NCBI RefSeq assembly: GCF_001482195.1
Contig: NZ_KQ759763.1
Location: 916,510-980,509, forward strand
DNA length: 64,000 nucleotides
Source: Luteimonas abyssi
Lineage (GTDB): Bacteria; Pseudomonadota; Gammaproteobacteria; Xanthomonadales; Xanthomonadaceae
Direction of reading: 5' to 3'
The translations under genes were made by a program, and so were the position numbers. This document shows positions 38,239-46,713 of this stretch, piece by piece (position 1 is the stretch's first letter; every line of letters begins with the position of its first letter). The notes under the pieces were generated by a model, which was not told where the DNA came from, did not search any database, and was given only the letters and a program-made list of their open reading frames with translations.

Positions 38239-39604
38239 CGGGCGCCGGGTCGGCCTGTGGGGCTGGGGGCGCGAGGGGCGCGCCGCCTGGCGCGCGATCC
38301 GCAACCGCCTGCCGGAACTGCCGCTGACGCTGTTCTGCACGCCGCACGAAGCGGCCGACGCGGCCTCGCTCGGCGATCCCCTGCTGAGCCCCTGCACGCA
38401 GGTCTCGGCGCAGGCGCTGGCGGCTTGCGAGGTGGTGGTGAAATCGCCCGGCATCAGCCCGTACGGGGCGGAAGCCACCGCCGCGCACGAGCAGGGCACA
38501 CAGTTCGTCGGCGGCACCGCGCTGTGGTTCGCCGAGCGGCCGGACGCGCGCACCCTGTGCGTGACCGGCACCAAGGGCAAGAGCACCACGACCGCGCTGC
38601 TGGCCCACCTGTTGCGTGCCGCCGGCGTGCGCACTGCACTCGCCGGCAACATCGGCGTGCCCCTGCTGGAGCTGCTGGACGCGCAGGCCGACGCCTGGGC
38701 GATCGAGCTGTCGAGCTACCAGACCCGCGACGTGGCGACCTCGGGCGTGCGGCCCGGGATCGCGGTGGTCACGAACGTCTATCCCGAACACCTGGACTGG
38801 CATGGTGGCGAAGCCCGCTACGTGGCCGACAAGCTCGCACTGCTGACCGAAGCGCGACCGCGGATCGCGGTGCTCAACGCCGCCGATGCACGGCTGGCGG
38901 CGCTCGCCCTGCCCGACAGCGACGTACGCTGGTTCGGACGCGAGGATGGCTGGCACCTGCGCGGCGACACCGTCCACCGCGGCGACCTCGCGGTGCTCGA
39001 CACCCGCGACCTGCCGCTGCCCGGTCATCACAACCGCGGCAACCTTTGTGCCGTGCTGGCGGCGCTGGAGGCATACGGCCTCGATGCGGCCGCGCTCGCG
39101 ACGAATGCCCGCAGCTTCCAGCCCCTGCCGCACCGGCTGCAGGCCTTGGGCACGCGCGATGGCCTGACCTGGGTGAACGACTCCATCAGCACCACCCCGC
39201 ACGCCAGCATCGCCGCGCTCGAGCTCTATCGCGAGGTACCGGTGGCGATCCTGGTGGGGGGGCACGACCGCGGCCTGGACTGGGCGGCGTTCGCCGCGCA
39301 CGTGGGCGCCCGCCCGCCGCAGGCCGTGGTGACGATGGGGCAGAACGGGCCCCGCATCCACGCCGTCCTGCGGGCGTCCGCTGATGTCGCCGGATTCTAC
39401 CTGCGTCAGGCAGGCGATCTCGACACGGCCGTGGCCCAGGCGCGCGCGGCGCTCGGGCCGAAGGGCGGGGTGCTGTTGCTGTCGCCGGGTGCGCCGAGCT
39501 TCGGGCCGTATCGAGACTACGCCGAGCGTGGGCGGCACTTCGCCCGGCTGGGCGGTTTCGATCCCGACGCGATCGCCGCCATTCCGGGACTCGGGGTGGG
39601 GTGA
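38219..39604 (+). CDS. murD2: UDP-N-acetylmuramoyl-L-alanine--L-glutamate ligase MurD2
   Basis: Mur ligase adding L-Glu (not D-Glu) to UDP-MurNAc-L-Ala; MurL then epimerises it. 461 aa with the P-loop [15 protein letters not shown], the N-terminal UDP-binding motif [16 protein letters not shown], and the ligase motifs [44 protein letters not shown] and [10 protein letters not shown]. No ATG precedes the conserved N-terminus. The GTG at 38219 (V-R-I-S-T-L-D-G) is in place and overlaps the murL end by 20 bp; an upstream ATG-less open frame runs inside murL. Together with murL this replaces the MurI-MurD route. Confidence 0.92.
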   Translation: MRISTLDGRRVGLWGWGREGRAAWRAIRNRLPELPLTLFCTPHEAADAASLGDPLLSPCTQVSAQALAACEVVVKSPGISPYGAEATAAHEQGTQFVGGTALWFAERPDARTLCVTGTKGKSTTTALLAHLLRAAGVRTALAGNIGVPLLELLDAQADAWAIELSSYQTRDVATSGVRPGIAVVTNVYPEHLDWHGGEARYVADKLALLTEARPRIAVLNAADARLAALALPDSDVRWFGREDGWHLRGDTVHRGDLAVLDTRDLPLPGHHNRGNLCAVLAALEAYGLDAAALATNARSFQPLPHRLQALGTRDGLTWVNDSISTTPHASIAALELYREVPVAILVGGHDRGLDWAAFAAHVGARPPQAVVTMGQNGPRIHAVLRASADVAGFYLRQAGDLDTAVAQARAALGPKGGVLLLSPGAPSFGPYRDYAERGRHFARLGGFDPDAIAAIPGLGVG

Positions 39605-39669
39605 GGGGTCAGGGCCTCTCCCGCGGGTTCGCGGCAGGGGCGCCAGGAGGGGCGGCGGGGTGGCGGTGG

Positions 39670-39715
39670 CCCTCATCCGCCCTTCGGGCACCTTCTCCCG
39701 CAGGCGGGAGAAGGG
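39670..39715 (+). repeat. Interspersed palindromic repeat, copy 3 (murD2-ispB gap)
   Basis: 46-bp element with two hairpins: gccc-ttc-gggc, then cttctcccgc-ag-gcgggagaag with 10-bp arms (39692-39713). It lies between the convergent murD2 and ispB genes and may stop or stabilise transcripts from both sides. It is the simplest copy in the window and the reference for the other two. Confidence 0.8.
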
Positions 39716-39737
39716 AGAAGGTCATGGCATATCGGGC

Positions 39738-40745
39738 TCAGTGCGCGCGTTCGACCGCGTAGCGGGCCAGCCCGCGCAGGGCGGCGAGGGCGTCGCTTTC
39801 GGGCAGGCCGTCGAGCGCCTGCAGGGCGGCATCGGCATAGGTCAGGGCGCGCTCGCGGCTGTATTCCAGGCCGCCGGTGGCGCGGATCGCCGCCAGCACC
39901 TCGGGCATCGCGTCGGCGTCGCCGCGTTCGACGATGCCGCGCAGACGCGTGCGGGTGGCCCCGTCGGAGTGGCGGATGGCGTGGATCAGCGGCAGCGTCG
40001 CCTTGCCTTCGGCGAGGTCGTCGCCGAGGTTCTTGCCCAGGTCGGCGGCGTCAGCGGCGTAATCGAGCACGTCGTCGGCGATCTGGAAGGCATAGCCGAG
40101 GGCCATGCCGAAGTCGTGCAGCTTCTGCTGGGTGGCGGCATCGGCGCCGGAGGCCAGGGCGCCCAGACGGGTTCCGGCGGCGAACAGCACCGCGGTCTTG
40201 CGCTCGATGACGTTGAGATAGGCGGCTTCGTCGGTGTCCGGGTTGTGCACGTGCAGCAGCTGCAGCACCTCGCCTTCGGCGATGCGGTTGGTGGTGTCGG
40301 CGAGGATCCGCATGACGTCCATGGAATCCAGCTCGACCATCAGCTGGAAGCTGCGCGAGTAGAGGAAATCGCCCACCAGTACGCTGGCCGCGTTGCCCCA
40401 GATGGCATTCGCGGTGCTGCGGCCGCGGCGCAGGTCGGACTCGTCGACCACGTCGTCGTGGAGCAGGGTGGAGGTGTGGATGAACTCCACGATCGCGGCG
40501 AGCTGGTGGTGGCGCGGGCCGCCGTCGCCGCAGGCGTGCCCGGCCAGCATCACCAGCATCGGGCGCAGACGCTTGCCGCCGGCGGACACGATGTGTTCGG
40601 CCACCTGATTGATGAGGATCACGTCGGACGCCAGCCGGCCCCGGATCAGGCCGTCGACGGCCTGCATGTCCGGGGCGGCCAACGCCTGGATGGCGGGCAG
40701 GTCGAGCGTGTTCGGGCGGGAGTCGGACGGCTGGGCGGACGGCAT
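39738..40745 (-). CDS. ispB: Octaprenyl (polyprenyl) diphosphate synthase
   Basis: Trans-prenyltransferase that builds the quinone side chain from FPP and IPP. 335 aa. The two Asp-rich motifs are HDDVVDES (first DDxxD) and FQIADDVLDYAAD (second), with GGKRLRPMLVML and GEVLQLLHVHN between. Length and motifs match IspB. Monocistronic and convergent with murD2. Its promoter region holds a 9-bp-arm palindrome around the -10. Confidence 0.94.
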   Translation of the reverse strand: MPSAQPSDSRPNTLDLPAIQALAAPDMQAVDGLIRGRLASDVILINQVAEHIVSAGGKRLRPMLVMLAGHACGDGGPRHHQLAAIVEFIHTSTLLHDDVVDESDLRRGRSTANAIWGNAASVLVGDFLYSRSFQLMVELDSMDVMRILADTTNRIAEGEVLQLLHVHNPDTDEAAYLNVIERKTAVLFAAGTRLGALASGADAATQQKLHDFGMALGYAFQIADDVLDYAADAADLGKNLGDDLAEGKATLPLIHAIRHSDGATRTRLRGIVERGDADAMPEVLAAIRATGGLEYSRERALTYADAALQALDGLPESDALAALRGLARYAVERAH

Positions 40746-40763
40746 CGGCGGCTGGATCGTGAG

Positions 40764-40789
40764 GAACGTCCCAGTATACGGGGACGTTC
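40764..40789 (-). promoter_or_regulatory. ispB promoter with -10 inside a palindrome
   Basis: Inverted repeat with 9-bp arms gaacgtccc / gggacgttc around an 8-base centre. On the minus strand the centre carries TATACT (40773-40778), a good -10, 28 bp upstream of the ispB ATG. A regulator bound here would cover the -10. No -35 consensus seen; the regulator is unknown. Confidence 0.55.
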
Positions 40790-40927
40790 AGCCGGGGTTC
40801 GCGACGACGCGCCGGGGACATGCCGCCAGTGGGCCGCCGACGGACCGGGCGCGCGTCCCGCGGGCGTCGGGGGTGGCCGACGGCGAGGGGCGGTGTTTTC
40901 CCACGCCGCCGTGGTGCCGGGGAACGA

Positions 40928-40955
40928 GCGGCCGGCCGGGGCCGGCCGCTATAAT
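40928..40955 (+). promoter_or_regulatory. ssb promoter: TATAAT -10 preceded by a GC palindrome
   Basis: A perfect TATAAT (40950-40955) lies 41 bp before the ssb ATG. The space up to it is a 10-bp-arm inverted repeat gcggccggcc/ggccggccgc (40928-40949) with a 2-base centre, and no -35 consensus is seen. No LexA-type box was found. Confidence 0.55.
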
Positions 40956-40996
40956 GCCCGTCCAAGCAACATACGCACCGGAACGAGGAAGGTCTC

Positions 40997-41521
40997 ATGG
41001 CCCGCGGCATCAACAAGGCGATCCTGGTCGGCAATCTCGGCAACGATCCCGAAACCAAGTACACCCAGGGCGGCATGGCCGTGACCAAGATCAGCCTGGC
41101 CACCACCAGCGTGCGCAAGGACCGCGACGGCAACACCCAGGAGCGCACCGAATGGCACCGGGTGACCTTCTTCGGCAAGCTGGGCGAGATCGCCGGCGAG
41201 TACCTGCGCAAGGGTTCGCAGGTCTACGTGGAAGGTTCCATCCGCTACGACAAGTACACCGGCCAGGACGGCGTCGAGAAGTACTTCACCGACATCATCG
41301 CCGACGAGATGCAGATGCTCGGCGGCCGCGGTGAAGGCGGTGGCGGCGGCGGTGGCGGCGGCAATTACGAGCGCGGCGGCGGTGGTGGTGGTTACGACCG
41401 TGGCGAGCGCGGCTCGCGTCCGCCGCAGCGTCAGGAAGGTGCAGCGCCGCGTCGCCAGGCACCCCAACAGCAGCCGCAGCCGGCGATGGACGACTTTTCG
41501 GACGACGACATCCCGTTCTGA
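40997..41521 (+). CDS. ssb: Single-stranded DNA-binding protein
   Basis: Binds ssDNA in replication, repair and recombination. 174 aa. The OB-fold starts [19 protein letters not shown] and includes [23 protein letters not shown] Gly-rich linker (about 113-140) and a Pro/Gln-rich stretch follow, then the acidic C-terminal tip [10 protein letters not shown] that recruits partner proteins. A GAGGAAGG ribosome site precedes the ATG. Monocistronic. Confidence 0.97.
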   Translation: MARGINKAILVGNLGNDPETKYTQGGMAVTKISLATTSVRKDRDGNTQERTEWHRVTFFGKLGEIAGEYLRKGSQVYVEGSIRYDKYTGQDGVEKYFTDIIADEMQMLGGRGEGGGGGGGGGNYERGGGGGGYDRGERGSRPPQRQEGAAPRRQAPQQQPQPAMDDFSDDDIPF

Positions 41522-41673
41522 TCCCGGCGGGGATGTCGAGCGCGGTGCGCCCCGTCGGGTTGGTGCACCGCAGCGGTTGGCGCGACCGCGCACCCTGCGG
41601 AGCGCCCCGGCTTGCGCGGCGACGCGCGGGGTGCGATAGATAGGCCCCCTTTCGCACCACGGAAGCAGGCAAC

Positions 41674-42219
41674 ATGAGGCATCACAAGACGGTCCAGCGG
41701 CTTTCCCTCGCAGCGGCCATCGCCGCGTTGTCCGCGACGGGCGGCGCCTGGGCCCAGCAGCAGGCCCCCCAGCCCGCGCCGCAGCAGGCCGCGCCGCAGC
41801 AGGCCGCGCCGCAGCAACAGCTGACGCCCGAACAGCAGGCGCAGCTCGAGCGTCAGGACGCGGACATCACCCGCGCCGCGCAGCAGGTCGTGCAGATGAT
41901 CGATGCAGGACAGGCCGGCGAGGTCTGGGACATGTCCACCGAGCGCGTCAAGGGCATGGTCCCGCGCGAGACCTTCGTCCAGGAAATCGGCCGCGACCGG
42001 GCCAATCTCGGCGCCCCCGCGCAGCGTGGCGAGGCGGTGGTGACGCGTTCGCAGTTCGAAGCCGGTGGGCAGGTGCCCGAGGGCATCTATCTCAACGTGA
42101 TCTTCCCCTCGCGCTTCGCCAATACGGCGGAGCCGGTCCGCGAGCTGGTCTCCTTCCGGCTCGACGAGGATCAGGTCTGGCGCGTGTCCGGTTATAGCCT
42201 GCGCGCCAACGAGCCCTGA
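41674..42219 (+). CDS. DUF4019-domain exported protein
   Basis: 181-aa protein with a signal peptide ending ATGGAWA (residue 26 or so). A Gln/Pro/Ala-rich low-complexity spacer (PQPAPQQAAPQQAAPQQQ) is encoded by a 15-bp tandem repeat, followed by a DUF4019 domain (AAQQVVQMIDAGQAGEVWDM, GIYLNVIFPSRFANTAEPVREL, WRVSGYSL). DUF4019 proteins are periplasmic and uncharacterised. Monocistronic, with a hairpin downstream. Confidence 0.85.
   Translation: MRHHKTVQRLSLAAAIAALSATGGAWAQQQAPQPAPQQAAPQQAAPQQQLTPEQQAQLERQDADITRAAQQVVQMIDAGQAGEVWDMSTERVKGMVPRETFVQEIGRDRANLGAPAQRGEAVVTRSQFEAGGQVPEGIYLNVIFPSRFANTAEPVRELVSFRLDEDQVWRVSGYSLRANEP
41770..41814 (+). repeat. 15-bp tandem repeat, three units, in the DUF4019 gene
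   Basis: The unit caggccgcgccgcag occurs exactly at 41785-41799 and 41800-41814, preceded at 41770-41784 by a copy with one mismatch. It encodes the repeating Gln/Ala/Pro spacer. Slippage would change length in steps of five residues without frameshift. Confidence 0.85.
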
Positions 42220-42280
42220 GCACCCTCACGGCCCTGGGCCCATCGGCGGAATCCGCAAGGTGAGGCCGGACCTCCAGTGA

Positions 42281-42304
42281 CGCCCGCTCCGGATGGAGCG
42301 GGCG
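42281..42304 (+). terminator. Hairpin downstream of the DUF4019 gene
   Basis: Perfect 10-bp stem cgcccgctcc / ggagcgggcg with a 4-base loop, about 60 bp after the stop and followed by ttctg. The T-run is weak, so an intrinsic terminator of moderate strength is likely. Confidence 0.65.
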
Positions 42305-42446
42305 TTCTGCGTTCCGGTGGCCTCGATGGAATCGGTACCACCGTGGAGTCGGCCGACCTCGCATCGAAGTGTGTGGCCGGAATCACGATTTGTTTCCGCG
42401 CATCCGGCCATCGCATCATTGGGGGGTGTTGTCAGTGGAAACCCCC

Positions 42447-43502
42447 ATGCTCCGACCCGAGCGGCCTGCCAACGAGGCCCAGCGTCTGGCCGCGCTCCAG
42501 CGCGCTCGCGTGCTCGACACGCCCCATGAAGCCACGTTCGACGACCTCGTCAGGATCGCCGCCGCGATCTGCGATGTACCGATGGCGATCGTCAGCCTGG
42601 TCGACGCCGAGCGCCAGTGGCTGAAGGCGCGCATCGGCGTGGACGTCTCGGAAACATCCCGCAACGACTCGTTCTGCGCGCACGCCATCCTCGACCCGGA
42701 GACCATGATGGTAGTGCCCGACGCCTTCGACGACCCGCGGTTCCACGAGAATCCCCTGGTCGTCGGTGCGCCGTACATCCGCTTCTACGCCGGCGTTCCG
42801 CTGCTCGATCCGCAGGGCTTTCCCCTCGGCAGCTTCTGCGTGATGGATCGCCGCCCGCGCGAACTCGACGACGACCAGAACCACGCGCTCACCGCACTGG
42901 CGCGGCAGGCGTCGCGATTGATCGATCTGCACAGGCTGGGTCTCGAGCTCGGCCACCACCTCAGCGAGCGCGACTGGTACGAACAGCAGCTGCAGCAGTA
43001 TCAGACCGAGCTGGAGCGGCAGAACGCAGACCTCACGGAACTCACCCGGACCGACCCGCTGACCGGCCTGCCCAACCGGCGCGCGTTCTCGCAGGCGCTG
43101 GACGAGGTCACCGAGGCCGGTGTGCCCTATGCCGTGGCGATCTGCGACATCGACCACTTCAAGACGATCAACGATGTCCACGGCCATCCGGAGGGCGACC
43201 GGGTGCTGTGCGCGGTGGCTGCGGCGCTGCGCGACCAGCACGCCGCTCGCGGGCGCGTGGCGCGCTTCGGTGGCGAGGAGTTCGTGCTGCTGTTTCCCGC
43301 CACCGGCCGCGAACCGGCGGCGATGCAATGCGAACGTCTGCGCGAGGCCATCGCGCACCTGCCGGTCGGGCTGCCGCTGACGGTCAGCATCGGCGTGGCC
43401 GAAGGTGCGCCGGGGGAGCACGGAGAAGCGGTCGTCGCCCGGGCGGATGCCGCCCTGTATTCGGCCAAGCGCGGTGGGCGCAATCAGGTCGCGGTGGGAT
43501 GA
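42447..43502 (+). CDS. GAF-GGDEF diguanylate cyclase
   Basis: Cytoplasmic 351-aa sensor enzyme making cyclic di-GMP. The N-terminal GAF domain (about 15-160: FDDLVRIAAAICDVPMAIVSLVD, RNDSFCAHAILDPETMMVV, IRFYAGVPLLDPQGFPLGSF) is followed by a short coiled linker (YEQQLQQYQTELERQNADL) and a GGDEF domain (DPLTGLPNRRAFSQAL, CDIDHFKTINDVHGHPEGDRVL). The active loop is GGEEF, still catalytically competent in the family. A GTG at 42435 with a G-rich site before it is an alternative start. No EAL domain. Confidence 0.92.
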   Translation: MLRPERPANEAQRLAALQRARVLDTPHEATFDDLVRIAAAICDVPMAIVSLVDAERQWLKARIGVDVSETSRNDSFCAHAILDPETMMVVPDAFDDPRFHENPLVVGAPYIRFYAGVPLLDPQGFPLGSFCVMDRRPRELDDDQNHALTALARQASRLIDLHRLGLELGHHLSERDWYEQQLQQYQTELERQNADLTELTRTDPLTGLPNRRAFSQALDEVTEAGVPYAVAICDIDHFKTINDVHGHPEGDRVLCAVAAALRDQHAARGRVARFGGEEFVLLFPATGREPAAMQCERLREAIAHLPVGLPLTVSIGVAEGAPGEHGEAVVARADAALYSAKRGGRNQVAVG

Positions 43503-43504
43503 GG

Positions 43505-43735
43505 GCGGCGATCGCCGTCATCGACGGTCTGTCGGACGGACATCGGCGCTGGGGCGAATTGCAGAGATCGATCGGGAACGTGTCCAAGAAAGTGCTGACG
43601 GTGACACTGCGTCATCCCGAGCGCGACGGGTTCGTCGGACGCACCCTGACCCCGGCGGCCCATCCGTGTCGCCTACGAACTGACCGCGCTCGGTCGTGAG
43701 CTACTGGTGCAGCTATCGCCCGGTGCCGCGTTGGT
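43505..43735 (+). pseudogene. Remnant of an HxlR-family winged-HTH regulator (truncated, frameshifted)
   Basis: Frame 1 from 43505 reads AIAVIDGLSDGHRRWGELQR then a part ending KVLTVTLRHPERDGFVGRTL, matching the HxlR pattern LILxxLxxGxxRFxELxx...KxLTxxLRELExDGLVxR. The next conserved stretch, RVAYELTALGRELLVQLSPG, is present but shifted by +1 nucleotide from about 43665. The N-terminal part with the usual CPV...GGKW region is missing, replaced by the end of the cyclase gene. One frameshift plus loss of the start marks decay. Which part was lost first is not knowable here. Confidence 0.7.
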
Positions 43736-43747
43736 GCCGCGCGAGCC

Positions 43748-44728
43748 TCATCGAGGCGTCGTGCGGTCGTCCGTGGGCGGGGTGTCGAGCAGGGGTCTGG
43801 CCTCGCCGGTGGCGAGATTTTCGGGATGGACGTCGGCACGTCCCAGATCGCGCCGGGACAGCAGCGGGTGGACCAGCACCGCGATCATCAGGATGGCGAC
43901 GCCCGTGTAGAACGCCGGCGTGAGTTCGTGTTGCTCCCCGAGCAGCACGATCGCCAGAAGCACGGCGTAGACCGGTTCCAGGTTCACCGCCAGCTGCGCC
44001 GAGAACGCGCTCATGTGGCGCATCGCCACCAGCGCCAGTGCGAACGGCAACAGGGTGCAGCCGAACGCGAGCAGCACCAGCAGCGCCGCATCGCGCGGGC
44101 CTGGGGTCTCGAAACCGCCGGCCAGGCTGGGGGTCAGTACGGCCAGCACGGGCCACAGCGCGGTCAGCGCGAGCGTGCCGGCGCCGAGCTCGATCGTGGT
44201 GACGGTCAGCGGGTCGGCGCGCTCCACCAGGCGCTTGTTGAGCGTGCCGAACAGCGCCACGAACAACGCCGACAACGCGCCGACCGCGATGCCGATGCGC
44301 ATGTCGTCGGGCACGCCGCCCACGACCAGGGCGACGCCGGGCAGCACCGCGAGGCCCAGCGAGAGATCGCGCCAGGAGAGCGGCCGCCGGTTCATCCGCG
44401 GCTCGATCAGGGCGACGAACACCGTCGCCAGCGCCATGCAGGTCGCCGCCACCGATGCATTGGCGAGCTTCACCGCGCCGTAGAACGTCAGCCAGTGCAG
44501 GCCGACCAGCACGCCGATACCGGCGTAGGCGGCCAGCAGCTGCCGGGGAAGCGCGCGCAGGCCGCGCCAGATCCGCGGCAGCAGGAGCAGGGTGCCGGCC
44601 ACGAGCAGCATGCGCCACCACACCAGCGCGAGCGCGGGCAGGCTGATCAGCTTGCCGAGGATGGCGGTGAACCCCCACAGCAGGACGCAGACGTGGATCT
44701 GCCAGTGCGCTTTGGCGGTGGGCGTCAT
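43748..44728 (-). CDS. EamA/DMT-family transporter
   Basis: 326-aa inner-membrane carrier with ten predicted helices in two EamA repeats (first IHVCVLLWGFTAILGKLISL, second IGIAVGALSALFVALFGTLN). The signature of RhaT/EamA exporters, NLEPVYAVLLAIVLLGE, is near the C-terminus. Substrates in the family are metabolites or amino acids; this one is unknown. The C-terminal 40 residues are hydrophilic. Its 3' end abuts the HxlR remnant. Confidence 0.9.
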   Translation of the reverse strand: MTPTAKAHWQIHVCVLLWGFTAILGKLISLPALALVWWRMLLVAGTLLLLPRIWRGLRALPRQLLAAYAGIGVLVGLHWLTFYGAVKLANASVAATCMALATVFVALIEPRMNRRPLSWRDLSLGLAVLPGVALVVGGVPDDMRIGIAVGALSALFVALFGTLNKRLVERADPLTVTTIELGAGTLALTALWPVLAVLTPSLAGGFETPGPRDAALLVLLAFGCTLLPFALALVAMRHMSAFSAQLAVNLEPVYAVLLAIVLLGEQHELTPAFYTGVAILMIAVLVHPLLSRRDLGRADVHPENLATGEARPLLDTPPTDDRTTPR

Positions 44729-44783
44729 CGGGCCGGGGGAGCGACGTTGGGTCGCGCATTATCCATGGCGCATGCGGCCGGCA

Positions 44784-45671
44784 CTATCGCCCGGCCTGCG
44801 CGACCAGCCAGTCATACAGGCAGCGCGCCGCCGGGCGCAGGCGTCGATGCCCCGGCTGTACCAGGTAATACGCGCGCCGCCCCTGGATCCACTCGCCGGG
44901 CAGGGCACGCAGGCGACCGGCCTGCATCCATGGGGCGGCTACATGCTCGCGCGCAAGGGCGATCCCGAGGCCCTGCGCTGCTGCTTCCAGCATGTCGGTA
45001 CTGTCGCTGAAGACCAGCCTGGCCTCGCCGGACGGGGCCTGGATGCCATTGGCACGGAACCAGTCGTGCCAGCCGAAATTAGACAGGTCCGCGATCAGTG
45101 GATGCTGCGGGATGTCGGCGGCCTCGCGGATGGTATCCAGACCGGCGTATCGAGGTGCCGCCGCCGCGAACAGGCGCTCCTCCATCAGCAGATGGGCCGC
45201 GAGTCCCGGCCAGTGCCCCGGGCCGAAGCGGATGCCGAAGTCGGGGCCGCCCTCGTCGTCGAAACGGGTGAGCGCGAATCCGGTGTCGATGCGCAGACGA
45301 ATGTCGGGAAAGGCGGCAGTGAAGTCGGGTAGGCGCTGCAACAGCCATCCATGGACGAACGAATGCAGGGTGGTGACGGTGACAGTGCGCTGCGTGTCGT
45401 GGCCGGCGCGCAACTCGCGCATCACGTTGTCGAGATCACCGATTGCATGGCTGGCGGAATCGGCCAGGCGCCGACCTTCTGCCGTCAGCGAGACGCCGCG
45501 CGCATGGCGTTGGAACAGGGTGACGCCGAGCCGGGCTTCCAGTTTGCGCACGTGATGGCTCACCGCGCTGGCGGTCAGGTGGAGTTCCTCGGCGGCGTGG
45601 GCGAAGTTCTGGTGCCGGGCGGCTGTCTCGAACGCGGCAAGGGCCGGAAGCCAGTCGGTACGGAGGGTCAT
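44784..45671 (-). CDS. LysR-family regulator (GcvA-like)
   Basis: 295-aa regulator with the GcvA-type N-terminus LPALAAFETAARHQNFAHAAEELHLTASAVSHHVRKLEA (quoted here only through its HTH AAEELHLTASAVSHHVRKL) and a LysR substrate-binding domain. It is divergent from the EamA gene that starts 96 bp away, so control of that transporter is likely. The intergenic gap contains two aaacta elements that could be parts of its site. Confidence 0.9.
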   Translation of the reverse strand: MTLRTDWLPALAAFETAARHQNFAHAAEELHLTASAVSHHVRKLEARLGVTLFQRHARGVSLTAEGRRLADSASHAIGDLDNVMRELRAGHDTQRTVTVTTLHSFVHGWLLQRLPDFTAAFPDIRLRIDTGFALTRFDDEGGPDFGIRFGPGHWPGLAAHLLMEERLFAAAAPRYAGLDTIREAADIPQHPLIADLSNFGWHDWFRANGIQAPSGEARLVFSDSTDMLEAAAQGLGIALAREHVAAPWMQAGRLRALPGEWIQGRRAYYLVQPGHRRLRPAARCLYDWLVAQAGR

Positions 45672-45767
45672 CGAGGCACAAACTAGATGCGTGGCTGGCG
45701 CTGAAACTACGCGCTTGTGCGGCTATGGCGCAAGGGCAGAATCGAGGTCAGGCAACAACAGGATTCG

Positions 45768-46670
45768 ATGGCGATGAGCGCATGTGTGCAGCCGGTGCTT
45801 CCGGCAGGTCGACGCGAGGACCGGCGTACCGCGCTGGAGCTGTGCGTGCTCGGCGCGATCTGGGGGGCGTCATTCCTCTTCATGCGCGTGGCCGCGGATG
45901 ACTTCGGTCCGGTCCCGCTGGCCGAAGTGCGGCTGGCGGCCGGGGCGCTGGTTCTGCTGCCGTTCCTGTGGCGTGCGCGGGCCGCGTTTCCGGCGAATGC
46001 GTGGGCGAAGATGGCGTTGATCGGGGTGATCAACTCAGCGGTGCCGTTCATTCTGTTCGCCTGGGCCGTACAGCGCGTGCCGGCCGGCATCGGCGCGATC
46101 ACCAACGCCATGACCGTATTGTTCACGGCGCTGGTGGGGCTGATGTTCTTCGGTGAGCGTATCGGCACCCGTCGCGCCGTGGCGCTGTTGGCCGGGTTCG
46201 CCGGTGTGGTGGTTCTGGCCAGCGGCAAGGTCGCAGGAATGAGCGTGGGCGCGGCTGTGGTGGCCGGTGTGGGTGCCGCGTTTTTCTATGGCCTCGGCAT
46301 CAACCTGGTGCGGCGCCATCTCATCGGCCTGCCGCCCGCGGCGGTGGCGTCGGCGACACCGGGCACCAGTGCGCTGCTGCTGCTCCCGCTGGCGATCGTG
46401 GCCTGGCCGGAGCAGCCGATCCCCATGGCGTCCTGGCTGTCGGCATTGACACTCGGAGTCGTGTGTACCGGCATCTCCTTCGTCATGTACTACCGCCTGA
46501 TCGCACGGGTGGGCGTGGGCCGTGCGTCCACGGTGACCTATCTGGTACCACTGTTCGGCGTCGCCTGGGCCTGGTTGCTGCTGGGCGAACCGGTGACATG
46601 GTCCATGGCGCTCGCCGGCGCCATCATCCTGGGCAGCGTGGCGGTGAGCCAACGGAGCGCTGGGCGGTGA
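45768..46670 (+). CDS. EamA/DMT-family transporter
   Basis: 300-aa exporter-type carrier with ten helices (ALELCVLGAIWGASFLFMRVA, LIGVINSAVPFILFAWAVQR, STVTYLVPLFGVAWAWLLLGE). Substrate unknown. An AGGA site lies before the ATG at 45768; ATG 45774 and 45717 are alternatives. Divergent partner of the GcvA-like LysR gene. Convergent with the translocase gene downstream. Confidence 0.9.
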   Translation: MAMSACVQPVLPAGRREDRRTALELCVLGAIWGASFLFMRVAADDFGPVPLAEVRLAAGALVLLPFLWRARAAFPANAWAKMALIGVINSAVPFILFAWAVQRVPAGIGAITNAMTVLFTALVGLMFFGERIGTRRAVALLAGFAGVVVLASGKVAGMSVGAAVVAGVGAAFFYGLGINLVRRHLIGLPPAAVASATPGTSALLLLPLAIVAWPEQPIPMASWLSALTLGVVCTGISFVMYYRLIARVGVGRASTVTYLVPLFGVAWAWLLLGEPVTWSMALAGAIILGSVAVSQRSAGR

Positions 46671-46713
46671 TACCCAGGCGCACATGCGCCGTCGATGCTG
46701 ACGCAAGCCGTCC

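Noticed and set aside
41335..41420. GGT/GGC-rich run in ssb resembling a microsatellite
   Set aside because: It encodes the normal Gly-rich linker of SSB with mixed codons; no exact unit is repeated enough to call a tandem repeat.
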